Notes: generated from the sequence alone by a model not told the origin. A DNA stretch of 64,000 nt from Massilia sp. IC2-477 (GCF_020707265.1 NZ_JAJFEQ010000001.1:248001-312000); one strand, 5' to 3'. Positions 18,221 through 27,246 are shown, counted from the first letter of the stretch. A program made the numbers and translations.

Positions 18221-19801
18221 ATGAAACTCAGCCGCAAACTTCCGATCGGCTTCGCCGCCGTCACCCTTGTCGTCGCTTGTGCCGGCTTTTTCGGCATGAA
18301 CCGCATGAACCATGCGCTCGACACCTACAACGCGGCCGTGATCCAGTCCAGCAACGCGCAGCGTGTGGAAGGACTGCTGTCCCACTTCAGGCTGCAGACG
18401 CAGGAGTGGAAGAACACCTTATTGCGTGGCAAGGACGAGGAACAGCGCAACAAGTTCTGGACTGCCTTCCAGAAGAGTGAGACCGAAGTCGCGGGGGAAG
18501 CGAAAGATCTGGTCGCGGCACTGCCTGCTGGCCCCGTGCGCGAACTGCTGACCGAGTTCCAGGGCGCGCATGCGAAGATGGGTGAAGGCTATCGCCGCGG
18601 CTATGCCGAGTTCACCAGCGCAGGCTTCGATGCCGCTGCCGGGGACATGGCGGTCAAGGGGATGGACCGGGCGCCCGCCGAGCTCCTCACCAAGGCCCAG
18701 GACGCGATGTCGAAGCAGGCCACCGAAACGGTCGGTGCAGCCGAGGCGGTCGGGCACGATGCCACGATTCTCAGCTACAGCCTGATGCTGCTGGGCGCCG
18801 CGGTGGCGGTTGGCGCCGGCGTGCTGGTGTCGCGTTCGATCACGCGCCCCCTCGGCCAGGCCGTCGAAGCGGCCCAGAGTGTCGCCTCGGGCGACCTGCG
18901 GACCAGCATCGTGGTGCGCAGCGACGACGAGACCGGCCAGCTGCTACAGGCATTGAAAGACATGACCGGCAGCCTGCAGAACATTGTGGCGCAGGTGCGC
19001 GGCGGCGCCGAGACCATCGCCGTGGCCTCGGATGAAATCGCACAGGGCAACCTGGACCTGTCGACCCGCACCGAGCAGCAGGCCGGCGCGATCGAGGAAA
19101 CCGCCTCGTCGATGGAAGAAATGACCGCGACCGTGCAGCGCAATGCGGAGAACGCGCAGCAGGCCAGCCAGCTGGCGGTCTCGGCTTGCGACGTGGCGGC
19201 CAAGGGCGGCCACATGGTCGAGCAGGTGGTGGGCACGATGGCCTCGATCAGCGAATCCTCGCGCAAGATCGTCGACATCATCAGCGTCATCGACGGCATC
19301 GCCTTTCAGACCAATATCCTGGCGCTGAACGCGGCCGTGGAAGCGGCGCGTGCGGGCGAGCAGGGCCGCGGCTTTGCCGTCGTGGCGGGCGAGGTGCGCA
19401 ACCTGGCGCAGCGGTCGGCGACCGCCGCCAAGGAGATCAAGGAACTGATCAACGACTCGGTGCAGCGCGTGGAGGCGGGCAACCAGCTGGTCGGCGAGGC
19501 CGGCGCCACCATGGGCGACATCGTCACCAGCGTGCGCCGCGTGATGGACATCATCGGCGAGATCAGCACCGCCAGCGCCGAGCAGGGCGCGGGTATTGCG
19601 CAGATCAACATGGCGGTGGGCGAGATGGACACCACCACCCAGCAGAACGCCGCACTGGTCGAGGAAGCCGCCGCCGCCGCGCAGTCGCTGCGCGACCAGA
19701 CCCAGGCCCTGAACGAGGTGGTATCGGTGTTCAAGCTCGAAGAGGTGCGCGAGCTGCGCAAGGCGCTTCCGCTCCACGCACCGAAACGCTTGGCTGCGTA
19801 G
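18221..19801 (+). CDS. Methyl-accepting chemotaxis protein
   Basis: 526 residues. TM1 is near residues 8-25; a periplasmic four-helix-type ligand-binding region spans about 28-190; TM2 is near 190-208 (YSLMLLGAAVAVGAGVLVSRS). HAMP follows (SITRPLGQAVEAAQSVASGDL), then the cytoplasmic signalling domain with the conserved tip GIAFQTNILALNAAVEAARAGE...GRGFAVVAGEVRNLAQRSA. It would signal to CheA/CheW. No NWETF-like CheR-binding pentapeptide is at the C-terminus. No che genes adjoin it; the ligand is unknown. The stop TAG lies inside the left end of an interspersed repeat. Confidence 0.95.
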   Translation: MKLSRKLPIGFAAVTLVVACAGFFGMNRMNHALDTYNAAVIQSSNAQRVEGLLSHFRLQTQEWKNTLLRGKDEEQRNKFWTAFQKSETEVAGEAKDLVAALPAGPVRELLTEFQGAHAKMGEGYRRGYAEFTSAGFDAAAGDMAVKGMDRAPAELLTKAQDAMSKQATETVGAAEAVGHDATILSYSLMLLGAAVAVGAGVLVSRSITRPLGQAVEAAQSVASGDLRTSIVVRSDDETGQLLQALKDMTGSLQNIVAQVRGGAETIAVASDEIAQGNLDLSTRTEQQAGAIEETASSMEEMTATVQRNAENAQQASQLAVSACDVAAKGGHMVEQVVGTMASISESSRKIVDIISVIDGIAFQTNILALNAAVEAARAGEQGRGFAVVAGEVRNLAQRSATAAKEIKELINDSVQRVEAGNQLVGEAGATMGDIVTSVRRVMDIIGEISTASAEQGAGIAQINMAVGEMDTTTQQNAALVEEAAAAAQSLRDQTQALNEVVSVFKLEEVRELRKALPLHAPKRLAA

Positions 19802-19918
19802 GCGTGATCTGGTCCAGTGGACCAGATCACGCTCGCCGACCGCGCGTTCAGCACGACTCTGCGCCGCCGCCATGCATGCCGGAGTTGAGCGCGTGTTCGG
19901 CAAAGCCGAACACCCTAC
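19798..19918. repeat. Two-hairpin interspersed repeat, copy A
   Basis: The left end GTAGGCGTG overlaps the chemoreceptor stop codon. Hairpin 1 is a perfect 15-bp stem around one base (19802-19832, core GTCCAGTGGAC). A spacer containing CGCGCGTTC follows. Hairpin 2 is GTGTTCGGC-AAA-GCCGAACAC (19893-19913), then CCTAC. The same architecture and CACCCTAC end recur at 28119-28219 and 44623-44753. Confidence 0.75.
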
Positions 19919-19931
19919 GGTAAGATGAAAG

Positions 19932-19956
19932 ACGCGCCACAGTTGGCGCGTTTTTT
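19932..19956 (+). terminator. Rho-independent terminator after the chemoreceptor gene
   Basis: An eight-base stem ACGCGCCA/TGGCGCGT with a CAGT loop is followed by TTTTTT. It lies downstream of repeat copy A and 19 bases before the next gene. Confidence 0.8.
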
Positions 19957-19974
19957 CATCTACCTTCGGAGCCC

Positions 19975-20349
19975 ATGAATCCTTCCCCCCTCGCTATCGT
20001 CCAGGCCCAGCTCGACGCCTACAACGCCAAGGACCTCGACGCGCTGATGCGCACCTATGCCCCGGATGCGCAGCAGTTCGCGCTGCACGGCGCACTGCTC
20101 GCCCAAGGGCATGACGAGATCCGTCCGCGCTACCAGCAGCGCTTCCTCGAGCCCGACCTGCAGGCGCGCCTACTGAGCCGCCAGGTAACCGGCAACTTCG
20201 TTACCGACCTCGAGATCGTGACCCGTAACTTCCCGGAGGGACTGGGGACGGTCGAGATGCTGTGCGTGTATGAAGTGGTGGACGGGCGCATCGTGCGCGC
20301 CTCGTTCGCCACGGGGGAAACGCGGCTTTACCCCAGCTCCGCGGCCTGA
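19975..20349 (+). CDS. NTF2-like/SnoaL-type small protein
   Basis: 124 residues with the cone-shaped NTF2-like fold pattern: an N-terminal helix (IVQAQLDAYNAKDLDALMRTYAPDAQQF), then alternating beta strands ending VEMLCVYEVVDGRIVRASF. Such proteins include ketosteroid isomerases and many uncharacterised steroid-delta-isomerase relatives; no catalytic residue can be assigned with confidence here. Its 3' end overlaps the 3' end of nth by 22 bases on the opposite strand. The substrate is unknown. Confidence 0.8.
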   Translation: MNPSPLAIVQAQLDAYNAKDLDALMRTYAPDAQQFALHGALLAQGHDEIRPRYQQRFLEPDLQARLLSRQVTGNFVTDLEIVTRNFPEGLGTVEMLCVYEVVDGRIVRASFATGETRLYPSSAA

Positions 20350-21020
20350 GTCGCCAGGTCGGCGGCCGGATCGAGCACGCCGGCCGGCGCCGGCGTCTTG
20401 TCCCTGAACTCGCACAGGTCGGCGATCAGGCAGTTCCAGCAGCGCGGCTTGCGCGCCACGCAGGTGTAGCGGCCGTGCAGGATCAGCCAGTGGTGGGCGT
20501 CGTGCAAAAAATCCTTCGGCACGAACTTGAGCAGCTTCTGTTCCACGATGTCGACATTCTTGCCCGGTGCGATCCTGGTGCGGTTGGACACCCGGAAGAT
20601 GTGGGTGTCGACCGCCATGGTCGGCTCCCCAAAAGCGGTGTTCAGCACCACGTTGGCGGTCTTGCGGCCCACGCCCGGCAGCGCTTCCAGCGCCTCACGC
20701 GATGGCGGCACCTCGCCGCCGTACTGGTCCACCAGGATCTGGCAGGTAGCGATCACGTTCTTGGCCTTGTTGTTGTACAGGCCGATGGTCGAGATATACG
20801 ACTTGAGTTCGTCCAGCCCGAGGTCGAGGATGGCCTGGGGCGTGTTCGCCACCGGATACAGGCGGCGCGTGGCCTTGTTGACGCCGACGTCGGTCGACTG
20901 CGCCGACAGCAGCACCGCGATCAAGAGTTCGAAGGGCGTGGTGAATTCGAGCTCGGTGGTCGGCTTCGGATTGGCGGCGCGAAAGCGCGTGAAGATTTCT
21001 AGGCGTTTGGCTGGATTCAT
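20328..21020 (-). CDS. nth: Endonuclease III (DNA glycosylase/AP lyase)
   Basis: 230 residues. The helix-hairpin-helix LPGVGRKTANVVL carries the catalytic Lys, the catalytic Asp is in AVDTHIFRVSNR, and the [4Fe-4S] cluster has the C-x6-C-x2-C-x5-C spacing (CVARKPRCWNCLIADLC). It removes oxidised pyrimidines. It starts at the ATG 21018-21020, four bases after the rsxB stop, forming an rsxB-nth operon as in many beta- and gammaproteobacteria. Confidence 0.97.
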   Translation of the reverse strand: MNPAKRLEIFTRFRAANPKPTTELEFTTPFELLIAVLLSAQSTDVGVNKATRRLYPVANTPQAILDLGLDELKSYISTIGLYNNKAKNVIATCQILVDQYGGEVPPSREALEALPGVGRKTANVVLNTAFGEPTMAVDTHIFRVSNRTRIAPGKNVDIVEQKLLKFVPKDFLHDAHHWLILHGRYTCVARKPRCWNCLIADLCEFRDKTPAPAGVLDPAADLATQAAELG

Positions 21021-21024
21021 CGGC

Positions 21025-21702
21025 TTATGTCTGGTCCGGCGGATTGCCCGCCGCCTTCTGGCGTGCACGCTCCATCGCGGCGGCGATGATGGCGCGCTTG
21101 CGCTCCTTCTCGGCCAGCTCCTCGGGCGTGTTGGTCACTTCAGCCGTCACCGCGCGCATCTTTTCCAGCGCCTTGGCGGCCAGGCGCGCATCGTTTTCTT
21201 CGCGCTCGCGGCGCAGGCGCTCGCTGCGGAAGTCGTGGCGCGCGCGCGCCGCATCGGCGGCTTCCTGCGACCACGCGGCCCAGCCGGTTGCATTGGTGAC
21301 CGGCACCATCGAGATGCAGTCGACCGGGCAGGGCGCCACGCACAGGTCGCAGCCGGTGCACAGGCTCGGCAGGATGGTGTGCATCTGCTTGGCCGCGCCC
21401 ATGATGGCGTCTACCGGGCAGGCCTGGATGCACAGCGTGCAGCCGATGCACAGCGACTCGTCGATGAAGGCGACCGGGCGCGGGCGCTCGACGCCGTTGG
21501 CCGGGTTGATCGGGATGACGGGACGGCCGGTGACGGCAGACAGCCTGTGCACGCCCTCCATGCCGCCCGGCGGGCACTGGTTGATCTCGGCCTCGCCGCG
21601 CGCGATCGCTTCCGCATACGGACGGCATGCGGGGTAGCCGCACTTGGTGCATTGCGTCTGCGGCAGCGCGTCTTCGATCAGGTCGGCAAGGGTTTTGGTC
21701 AC
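21025..21702 (-). CDS. rsxB: RnfB/RsxB-type iron-sulphur electron transport protein
   Basis: About 225 residues. The N-terminal Fe-S domain has CTKCGYPACRPYAEAI plus a further Cys in NQCPPGG. Two 4Fe-4S ferredoxin motifs follow (CIGCTLCIQACPVDA and CTGCDLCVAPCPVDCI), then an Arg/Glu/Ala-rich C-terminal tail. The start is uncertain: a GTG at 21702 gives the family N-terminus VTKTLADLIEDALPQTQCTKCG, and the longer upstream frame is not family-like. No other rsx/rnf genes are adjacent, so this is the stand-alone RsxB type common in betaproteobacteria. It is operonic with nth, whose cluster it may serve (inference). Confidence 0.9.
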   Translation of the reverse strand: MTKTLADLIEDALPQTQCTKCGYPACRPYAEAIARGEAEINQCPPGGMEGVHRLSAVTGRPVIPINPANGVERPRPVAFIDESLCIGCTLCIQACPVDAIMGAAKQMHTILPSLCTGCDLCVAPCPVDCISMVPVTNATGWAAWSQEAADAARARHDFRSERLRREREENDARLAAKALEKMRAVTAEVTNTPEELAEKERKRAIIAAAMERARQKAAGNPPDQT

Positions 21703-21832
21703 GGCGAAGGGCAAACGGTCAAAGCCGACATTATCCGCCAAAACCGCAGCCGGCGCGATGTGCGTGCTGGAGCGAACAGACTGCCGGGTTCGCGCATGGT
21801 CCACTGGTGGCTCGACGCTAGGAGGAGCTCAC

Positions 21833-22165
21833 ATGAACAAATTGATCGTTCCGCTGCTGGCTGCGGCGGTGCTGGCCGGTGGCGCCGCGGCCCAGGTCTA
21901 CGCGCGCGGCGAGCAGCAGGCCAGAGAACAGCAGGCGCAGGCCGTCAAGGCCGGTCCCTACCGCAGCGTGCAGGCCAGCGGCCAGCTCAAGCGCGGCGAA
22001 CAGCTGCCGCCGCGCTATCGCACGCATCACTACGTGGTGGAGAACTGGAGGGCGCACCGCCTGAGCGAGCCGCCGCCGGGGCACCAGTGGGTGCAGGCGG
22101 GCAGCGACTATGCGCTGGTGGCGATTGCGACGGGGGTGGTGACGGAGGTGCTGGTGGGGCGTTGA
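21833..22165 (+). CDS. RcnB-family secreted protein
   Basis: 110 residues with an N-terminal signal peptide (MNKLIVPLLAAAVLAGGAAAQ). The C-terminal pattern is typical of the RcnB family: LPPRYRTHHYVVENWRAHRLSEPPPGHQWVQAGSDYALVAIATGVV. RcnB in E. coli is a periplasmic protein for nickel/cobalt homeostasis, but most homologues are uncharacterised and no metal exporter adjoins this copy. A strong GGAGGAG precedes the ATG at 21833. Confidence 0.82.
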   Translation: MNKLIVPLLAAAVLAGGAAAQVYARGEQQAREQQAQAVKAGPYRSVQASGQLKRGEQLPPRYRTHHYVVENWRAHRLSEPPPGHQWVQAGSDYALVAIATGVVTEVLVGR

Positions 22166-22184
22166 GGCAGCTGGCGCCCCAAAC

Positions 22185-22214
22185 AAAAATGCCGGAGCGA
22201 GCTCCGGCATTTTT
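22185..22214. terminator. Bidirectional terminator between the RcnB-family gene and phaZ
   Basis: The stem AATGCCGGAGC/GCTCCGGCATT, with a GA loop, is flanked by an A-run on the left and a T-run on the right, so it serves both convergent genes. Confidence 0.85.
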
Positions 22215-22221
22215 TCAAGCA

Positions 22222-23457
22222 TCAGGCATGCGCCCGGATGAACTCCCCGATCTTCGGGCAGATGATCTCGCGCCAGCGGCGGCCCGAGAAGATGCCGTAG
22301 TGGCCGCACTTGGGCGCCACGAATTCCTGGTGCATGTCCCTCGGGATGCCGGTGCACAGGTCGTGCGCGGCACGGGTCTGGCCCAGGCCCGAGATGTCGT
22401 CCAGCTCGCCCTCGACGGTGAACAGGGCCACGGTCTTGATGTCCTGGGGACGCACCAGCTGGCCGCCCACTTCCCAGGTGCCCTTCGGCAGCGCGTGGTC
22501 CTGGAACACGGTCTTGATGGTCTCGAGGTAGTACTCGGCCGGCATGTCGAGCACGGCGTTGTATTCGTCGTAGAACTGGCGGTGCGACTCGGCCGAATCG
22601 TCGTCGCCGCGCACCAGGTGCTGGTAGAACTCGCGGTGGCTCTGGGCGTGGCGGCCCGGGTTCATGGCAATGAAGCCGGCGTGCTGCAGGAAGCCCGGAT
22701 AGACCTTGCGGCCGAAACCGGGGTAGTTGCCCGGCACCGAGTAGATCACGGTGTTCTCGAACCACGAGAATGGCTTTTCGACGGCCAAGTCGTTGACCGA
22801 GGTCGGCGACTTGCGCGGGTCGATCGGGCCGCCCATCATCGTCATGGTCTTGGGCAGCTTCGGGTCATTGTTGGTCGCCATCAGCGAGATCGCGGCCAGC
22901 ACCGGCACGGTCGGCTGGCACACCGAGATCACGTGGACGTCGGGGCCCAGGCGGCGGATGAAGTCCTGGACGTAGTAGATGTAGTCGTCGAGATGGAACG
23001 GACCTTCGGACAGCGGCACCATGCGCGCGTCGGTCCAGTCGGTGATGAAGACGTCGTGTTCGACCAGCAGGGCGCGCACGGTGTCGCGCAGCAGGGTGGC
23101 GTGGTGGCCCGACAGCGGCGCCACGACCAGCACGGTCGGCTGCTTCAGCGCGGCGAACGCCTTGTCGCTCAGGTCCTTCCTGAAATGCAGCAGCTTGCAG
23201 AAGGGCTTTTCGACGGCCGTGTGTTCGATGATGCCGACATCCTTACCCTTGATGGATACGGTCTTGATGCCGAATGCCGGCTTTTCGTAATCCTTCCCCA
23301 GGCGGTACATCAGCTCGTAGCCTGCAGCGATACGCTGGGAGAACGGGGTGTGCGCGAATGGCGAAACGGGGTTCGAGAACAGTTTGGAGGACGCATCTGC
23401 CCACTGCATCAGTGGGGTCAGGAAGGAGCGTTGCATCTCGTGCAGTTGGTAAAGCAT
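22222..23457 (-). CDS. phaZ: Intracellular polyhydroxybutyrate depolymerase
   Basis: 411 residues matching the intracellular PhaZ (type PhaZ1/a) family of Cupriavidus. It starts MLYQLHEMQRSFLTPLMQWADAS. The nucleophile is a cysteine in VISVCQPTVP, as in Cupriavidus PhaZ1, and the C-terminal His is in APKCGHYGIFSGRRWREII. It mobilises stored poly(3-hydroxybutyrate). AAGGAA precedes the ATG. A PHA granule-associated protein gene is found at 27416. Upstream lies a 292-base region with no gene. Confidence 0.93.
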   Translation of the reverse strand: MLYQLHEMQRSFLTPLMQWADASSKLFSNPVSPFAHTPFSQRIAAGYELMYRLGKDYEKPAFGIKTVSIKGKDVGIIEHTAVEKPFCKLLHFRKDLSDKAFAALKQPTVLVVAPLSGHHATLLRDTVRALLVEHDVFITDWTDARMVPLSEGPFHLDDYIYYVQDFIRRLGPDVHVISVCQPTVPVLAAISLMATNNDPKLPKTMTMMGGPIDPRKSPTSVNDLAVEKPFSWFENTVIYSVPGNYPGFGRKVYPGFLQHAGFIAMNPGRHAQSHREFYQHLVRGDDDSAESHRQFYDEYNAVLDMPAEYYLETIKTVFQDHALPKGTWEVGGQLVRPQDIKTVALFTVEGELDDISGLGQTRAAHDLCTGIPRDMHQEFVAPKCGHYGIFSGRRWREIICPKIGEFIRAHA

Positions 23458-23696
23458 AAATAATTCCTTCGAATAGACTGGGCGTCGCAATCGTTTGCGC
23501 GTGCTCGCAGTCAATTATAGGGGATAGTGATTTACTTGTGGAAACAGTCCTTTTCACTTCCCTTGCTGCATAGACTACTTGTAGCATATTTGCCCAAAAC
23601 TGCTCGGTGAAGCGGACCACATATAAAGGTAGGTCCTGTCCGACACGGGCTTTCTGTTGTAATGACACTAAAAAATTGCAGGCTGGAGCAGAAATG

Positions 23697-23732
23697 AAAA
23701 ATGCCGCCGGGCTTGCGCCGGGCGGCATTTTT
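23697..23732 (-). terminator. Terminator of the ferredoxin-NADP reductase gene
   Basis: A 12-base stem AAAAATGCCGCC (23697-23708) pairs with 23721-23732, with a T-run on both strands; it lies 17 bases past the reductase stop. The rest of 23458-23749 shows no supported feature. Confidence 0.8.
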
Positions 23733-23749
23733 ATTTCCTCATCCAGAGA

Positions 23750-24847
23750 TCAGTCGAAGACCGGGGTCTCGACGCCGAGGATCTTGTGCAGTTTCGGCGA
23801 GGTCGTCGTGTACTGCATGTGGATCTTCTTGTCCGGGAAGATGTAGGGCGCGGCGCCGAAGGCGGCCAGCGCGGCTTCGTGGAAGCCCGACAGGATCAGC
23901 TTCTTCTTGCCCGGGTAGGTGTTAATGTCGCCCACGGCGAAGATGCCCGGCACGTTGGTCTCGAACTTCTCGGTGTCCACGACCTTGAGCTGCTTGCGCT
24001 CGATGTCCAGGCCCCATTCGGCGATCGGACCCAGCTTCGGCGACAGGCCAAAGAACACCAGCAGCATGTCGAGCGGGACGCGGCGGGTGACGCCGTCGGC
24101 GCCGGTGACCTTCACTTCGCTCAGCTGGCCGGCCTTCTCTTCGAAGCCGGTGACCTGGCCGATGATCAGCTGCATCTCGTATTCGTCGCACAGGGCCTTC
24201 ATCTTGGCCACCGATGCCGGCGCCGCGCGGAAGTCTTCGCGACGGTGCAGCAGCACGACCGACTCGGCCTTGCCGACGAAGTTCAGGGCCCAGTCCAGGG
24301 CGGAGTCGCCGCCGCCGCAGATGACCAGGTTCTTGCCTTCGAACAGGACCGGATCCTTGACGCGGTAGAACAGCTGGGTGTTCTCGAACTTATCGAGTCC
24401 GTCGACCTTCATGGTGCGCGCCTGGAACGAGCCGACGCCGGCAGCAATGAAGATGGTCTTGGTGATGAAGCGGGTGCCCGTCGAGGTCTCGACGTTGAAG
24501 CGGCTGTCTTCGCGGCGCTGGACGGTGGTGACTTCCTGGCCCAGGTGGAAGGTCGGCTCGAACGGCTCGATCTGCTTGAGCAGGTTGTCGGTCAGTTCCT
24601 GGCCGGTGCACACCGGCACGGCCGGGATGTCGTAGATCGGCTTGTCCGGGTACAGTTCCACGCACTGGCCACCGACGGCCGGCAGCGAATCGATGACGTG
24701 GGCCTTGATTTCGAGGAGGCCGAGTTCGAAGACCTGGAACAGGCCGACCGGACCGGCGCCGATGATCACGGCATCGGCTTCGATCGCGCCGGCGAAGGAG
24801 CTGTTGGGAGCGATGCTGCCCGCTTCGTGGGAGGCACTGATAGTCAT
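23750..24847 (-). CDS. Ferredoxin-NADP reductase, thioredoxin-reductase-like type
   Basis: 365 residues with FAD-binding [14 protein letters not shown] near residue 30, NADP-binding [12 protein letters not shown] and the C-terminal FAD motif [13 protein letters not shown]. The CxxC of true thioredoxin reductases is missing, so it belongs to the TrxR-like FNR group (YumC-like) that reduces ferredoxin or flavodoxin with NADPH. A ferredoxin gene lies 108 bases upstream on the same strand, a sensible partner. A hairpin terminator follows. Confidence 0.9.
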   Translation of the reverse strand: MTISASHEAGSIAPNSSFAGAIEADAVIIGAGPVGLFQVFELGLLEIKAHVIDSLPAVGGQCVELYPDKPIYDIPAVPVCTGQELTDNLLKQIEPFEPTFHLGQEVTTVQRREDSRFNVETSTGTRFITKTIFIAAGVGSFQARTMKVDGLDKFENTQLFYRVKDPVLFEGKNLVICGGGDSALDWALNFVGKAESVVLLHRREDFRAAPASVAKMKALCDEYEMQLIIGQVTGFEEKAGQLSEVKVTGADGVTRRVPLDMLLVFFGLSPKLGPIAEWGLDIERKQLKVVDTEKFETNVPGIFAVGDINTYPGKKKLILSGFHEAALAAFGAAPYIFPDKKIHMQYTTTSPKLHKILGVETPVFD

Positions 24848-24955
24848 GCGCTTAAACTTTCTGTGTATTGGATAGGGTGTGACGGTGGCCGCTAGTGTGC
24901 CACGATTGACGAACCTGCGCTGGCCAGGGCCCTGGCGGGCCCGGCCGGGAGAAGA

Positions 24956-25279
24956 TCAGCGGGCCAGCTGGTCCAGCTTGTCCTTGACGTCTTTCCACTC
25001 TTCGGCGTCGGGCAGGGCCGGCTTGGTCTTGGTGATCGATGGCCAGGCGCGCGACAGGTCGGCGTTGATCTTGATGAACTGCTGCTGGTCCGACGGCACG
25101 TCTTCTTCCGCGTAGATCGCGTTCACCGGGCATTCGGCCACGCAGACGGCGCAGTCGATGCACTCGTCAGGATCGATGGCGAGGAAATTCGGGCCTTCCC
25201 GGAAACAATCTACCGGGCATACATCGACGCAGTCGGTGTAACGACAACGGATGCACGATTCGGTGACAACGTGGGTCAT
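24956..25279 (-). CDS. fdxA: 7Fe-8S ferredoxin FdxA
   Basis: 107 residues. It starts [26 protein letters not shown], the combined [3Fe-4S]/[4Fe-4S] signature, followed by [13 protein letters not shown] and the long C-terminal tail typical of Azotobacter-type FdxA. It is an electron carrier, probably a partner of the reductase encoded just downstream. A candidate promoter lies 74 bases upstream. Confidence 0.95.
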   Translation of the reverse strand: MTHVVTESCIRCRYTDCVDVCPVDCFREGPNFLAIDPDECIDCAVCVAECPVNAIYAEEDVPSDQQQFIKINADLSRAWPSITKTKPALPDAEEWKDVKDKLDQLAR

Positions 25280-25352
25280 AACAGTCCTATTAGTGTTGGT
25301 GTGTCGCGGCGCCGGACGCTGAATGGGGCCGACGGGACTTGCAAAGCACTGT

Positions 25353-25381
25353 ATTTTAGGGCAATTCGGGTTTTCCTACAA
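25353..25381 (-). promoter_or_regulatory. Candidate sigma-70 promoter of fdxA
   Basis: Minus-strand TTGTAG (25376-25381), a 17-base spacer, TAAAAT (25353-25358). Confidence 0.45.
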
Positions 25382-25462
25382 ATCAGCCTTATACACAATA
25401 TATATAAGCAAATGTGGCGCATGACGGCGCACCCGAGAGCGCCGTCATGCGCCGTCCATGGC

Positions 25463-25738
25463 TCAGGCGCTGGTGCGCAGGCGGTCGAGCAGGGCCTGCC
25501 AGTCGCCGCCGCTGCCGTCCTCGCGCACGAACACGGTGTGGCAGCGCGGGCCGTCCTCGACCGTGATTTCCCAGCGCGGCAGGTCGGCCCCGACCGGGCA
25601 TTCGGGCGCCGCCGAGAAGAAGTCGAGCCGGCCGAGCAGGGTTTCGAGCTCGCCGCCGCCCGGGTGGGCGGCGGTGTCGAGGTCGTAGGCTTCGGCCAGG
25701 CCGGCGAAGCCGCCGCAGGCGCGTGCGCTGATTTTCAT
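25463..25738 (-). CDS. Probable emfourin-type (protealysin inhibitor) protein
   Basis: 91 residues. It begins MKISARACGGFAGLAEAYDLDT and continues with the pattern of emfourin, the small protein inhibitor of protealysin: a GGFAGL motif, a DT turn, ELETLLGRLDFF, then strands WEITVEDGPRCHTVFV and a C-terminal LLDRLR helix. Its ATG overlaps the stop of the upstream metallopeptidase gene (ATGA), so it is translationally coupled to its presumed target, matching the known protealysin-emfourin operon layout. No signal peptide is present. The assignment rests on pattern plus context; inhibition is inferred. Confidence 0.75.
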   Translation of the reverse strand: MKISARACGGFAGLAEAYDLDTAAHPGGGELETLLGRLDFFSAAPECPVGADLPRWEITVEDGPRCHTVFVREDGSGGDWQALLDRLRTSA

Positions 25739-27246
25739 GGCTCTTCCGCCACACCCGCCACCGGCACGGCCGCCGCGGGCACCACGCATTCGCCGAGGCG
25801 GCCGTTGGCCGCGCACCAGCGCGCCAGCGCCTGGGCTTCGCTGTCGAGCATCCGGTGCACCCGGTGGTATTCGGGCAGGTTCATGGTGCCGCAGCAGGCG
25901 CGCCGGTCCTGGCGCGCGCCCGGCTTGTCGCAGACCTTGGGCGCCAGCGGGGCGGCCGTGGCGCTGGCCTCGGCAGGCGCGGGGGGCGGCTGCTCGACCA
26001 CGTCGCGGCGGGCGAACTGGTTGCGGATGAAGCCGGCATAAGCGGCCGGCTTGCCGTCTTCCTGCACGATGCGCAGCATCTCGTTGACCACGTCGACGTA
26101 CGAGGCGGCGCTGTCGGGGGCGGCGATCAGGGCGCGCAGCAGCAGCCCGCGCAGGTAGGCCGCCACCCGGTGCAGCACGGCGGCGCAGTCATCAAAGGTC
26201 GGGTTGCGCTCGTAGGCGAACATGTCGGCCAGCACGTCGTACATGGCGCCGGTGAACACCTGCGAGATCGCGTGCACCTGGGTGCCGGCCTGGCCCAGGG
26301 TCAGGTCATTGTCGGCATTGCGCAGGCCGGTGGTGCCGCCCAGCGCCATGCCGAACTGCTCGGCGATGTCGGACAAATAGGTCTTGTCGTGCAGGTGGGC
26401 CTTGGTCTGGGCCACCACCGCCTCGCACTGGTCGAGCTGGGACAGGGCCAGGAAGATCGCGGTCAGGTCGCCGAAGGCTTCGTGCAGGCCGCCGGTCTGG
26501 GGCGGGGCGTCGGCCAGCAGCCATTGCGGCTTCAGGCCGTCGAGCACCGCGTGCGCGGTTTCGTGGGCCACGATGTCGAAGGAGCGGCAGGTATAGACGC
26601 GCGCAGCCTCGCCGCCTTCGATCCCGTTGGGAATGAAGTCGCCGAACTTCAGGCAGCCCTGGGTGCGGCTGTAGAAGGCGTTCATCACGTTCGGCAGGCC
26701 GTAGGGGAAGACCGCCAGCGGGCGCGTGTCCATGCTGGTATTCCACTGCCAGGGCAGCGGCATGTCGAGGCCCGCCGCCAGCAGGGCGCGCTGGTACATG
26801 GTCAGGGTCTGGCGCACCACGGCGAAGGTGTGCACGGCGTCGAACTGGGGCGTGTCGGGCTGGGTGACGAAGTCGCCGAAGGCGTTCGGCTCGACCGCGT
26901 CGATGCCGGGCGTGCCGGGCGCGATGCGGGCGTCGCGCGGGCCGGCCAGCACCGGGCCCGGCAGGTAGGCGCGGCGGGTGCCGATCTCGCCGACGGACGG
27001 GTCCTGCTTCCACATCAGCACGCGGGCGCCGAAGGCGTAGGGCAGCGGCGGCGCCTCGGCAAGCTCCTCCTCGTCGGGCAGGCCGGATTGCGTTGTCGTG
27101 GCATCGCCCGGCTCGATCGGCTGTTCGAGCAGCCTGGCGATGCGGTGCTGCTGTTGATAGGGGGCGCTGGGCGTGGGGATGAAGCGGACCGGAGGCTGGT
27201 CACTGGGCGTGTCCAGCTCGTCCGGCAAGAGGGCACCTGGTTCCAT
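25735..27246 (-). CDS. M4-like zinc metallopeptidase coupled to an emfourin-type inhibitor
   Basis: 503 residues. The gluzincin motif HETAH (residues 228-232) is followed by GGLHEAFGD with the likely third zinc ligand Glu256, as in thermolysin-family (M4) enzymes. A conserved His (near 325, in QVHAISQVFTGAMYDVL) could match the thermolysin catalytic His. There is no signal peptide; the first ~70 residues are Pro/Glu/Asp-rich and may be a linker or propeptide. The 20-24-residue spacing between motifs and overall length differ from protealysin (about 340 aa). AAGGAG six bases before the ATG at 27246 sets the start; a longer in-frame reading to 27363 lacks an RBS. The stop overlaps the inhibitor gene's ATG. 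Confidence 0.78.
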   Translation of the reverse strand: MEPGALLPDELDTPSDQPPVRFIPTPSAPYQQQHRIARLLEQPIEPGDATTTQSGLPDEEELAEAPPLPYAFGARVLMWKQDPSVGEIGTRRAYLPGPVLAGPRDARIAPGTPGIDAVEPNAFGDFVTQPDTPQFDAVHTFAVVRQTLTMYQRALLAAGLDMPLPWQWNTSMDTRPLAVFPYGLPNVMNAFYSRTQGCLKFGDFIPNGIEGGEAARVYTCRSFDIVAHETAHAVLDGLKPQWLLADAPPQTGGLHEAFGDLTAIFLALSQLDQCEAVVAQTKAHLHDKTYLSDIAEQFGMALGGTTGLRNADNDLTLGQAGTQVHAISQVFTGAMYDVLADMFAYERNPTFDDCAAVLHRVAAYLRGLLLRALIAAPDSAASYVDVVNEMLRIVQEDGKPAAYAGFIRNQFARRDVVEQPPPAPAEASATAAPLAPKVCDKPGARQDRRACCGTMNLPEYHRVHRMLDSEAQALARWCAANGRLGECVVPAAAVPVAGVAEEP

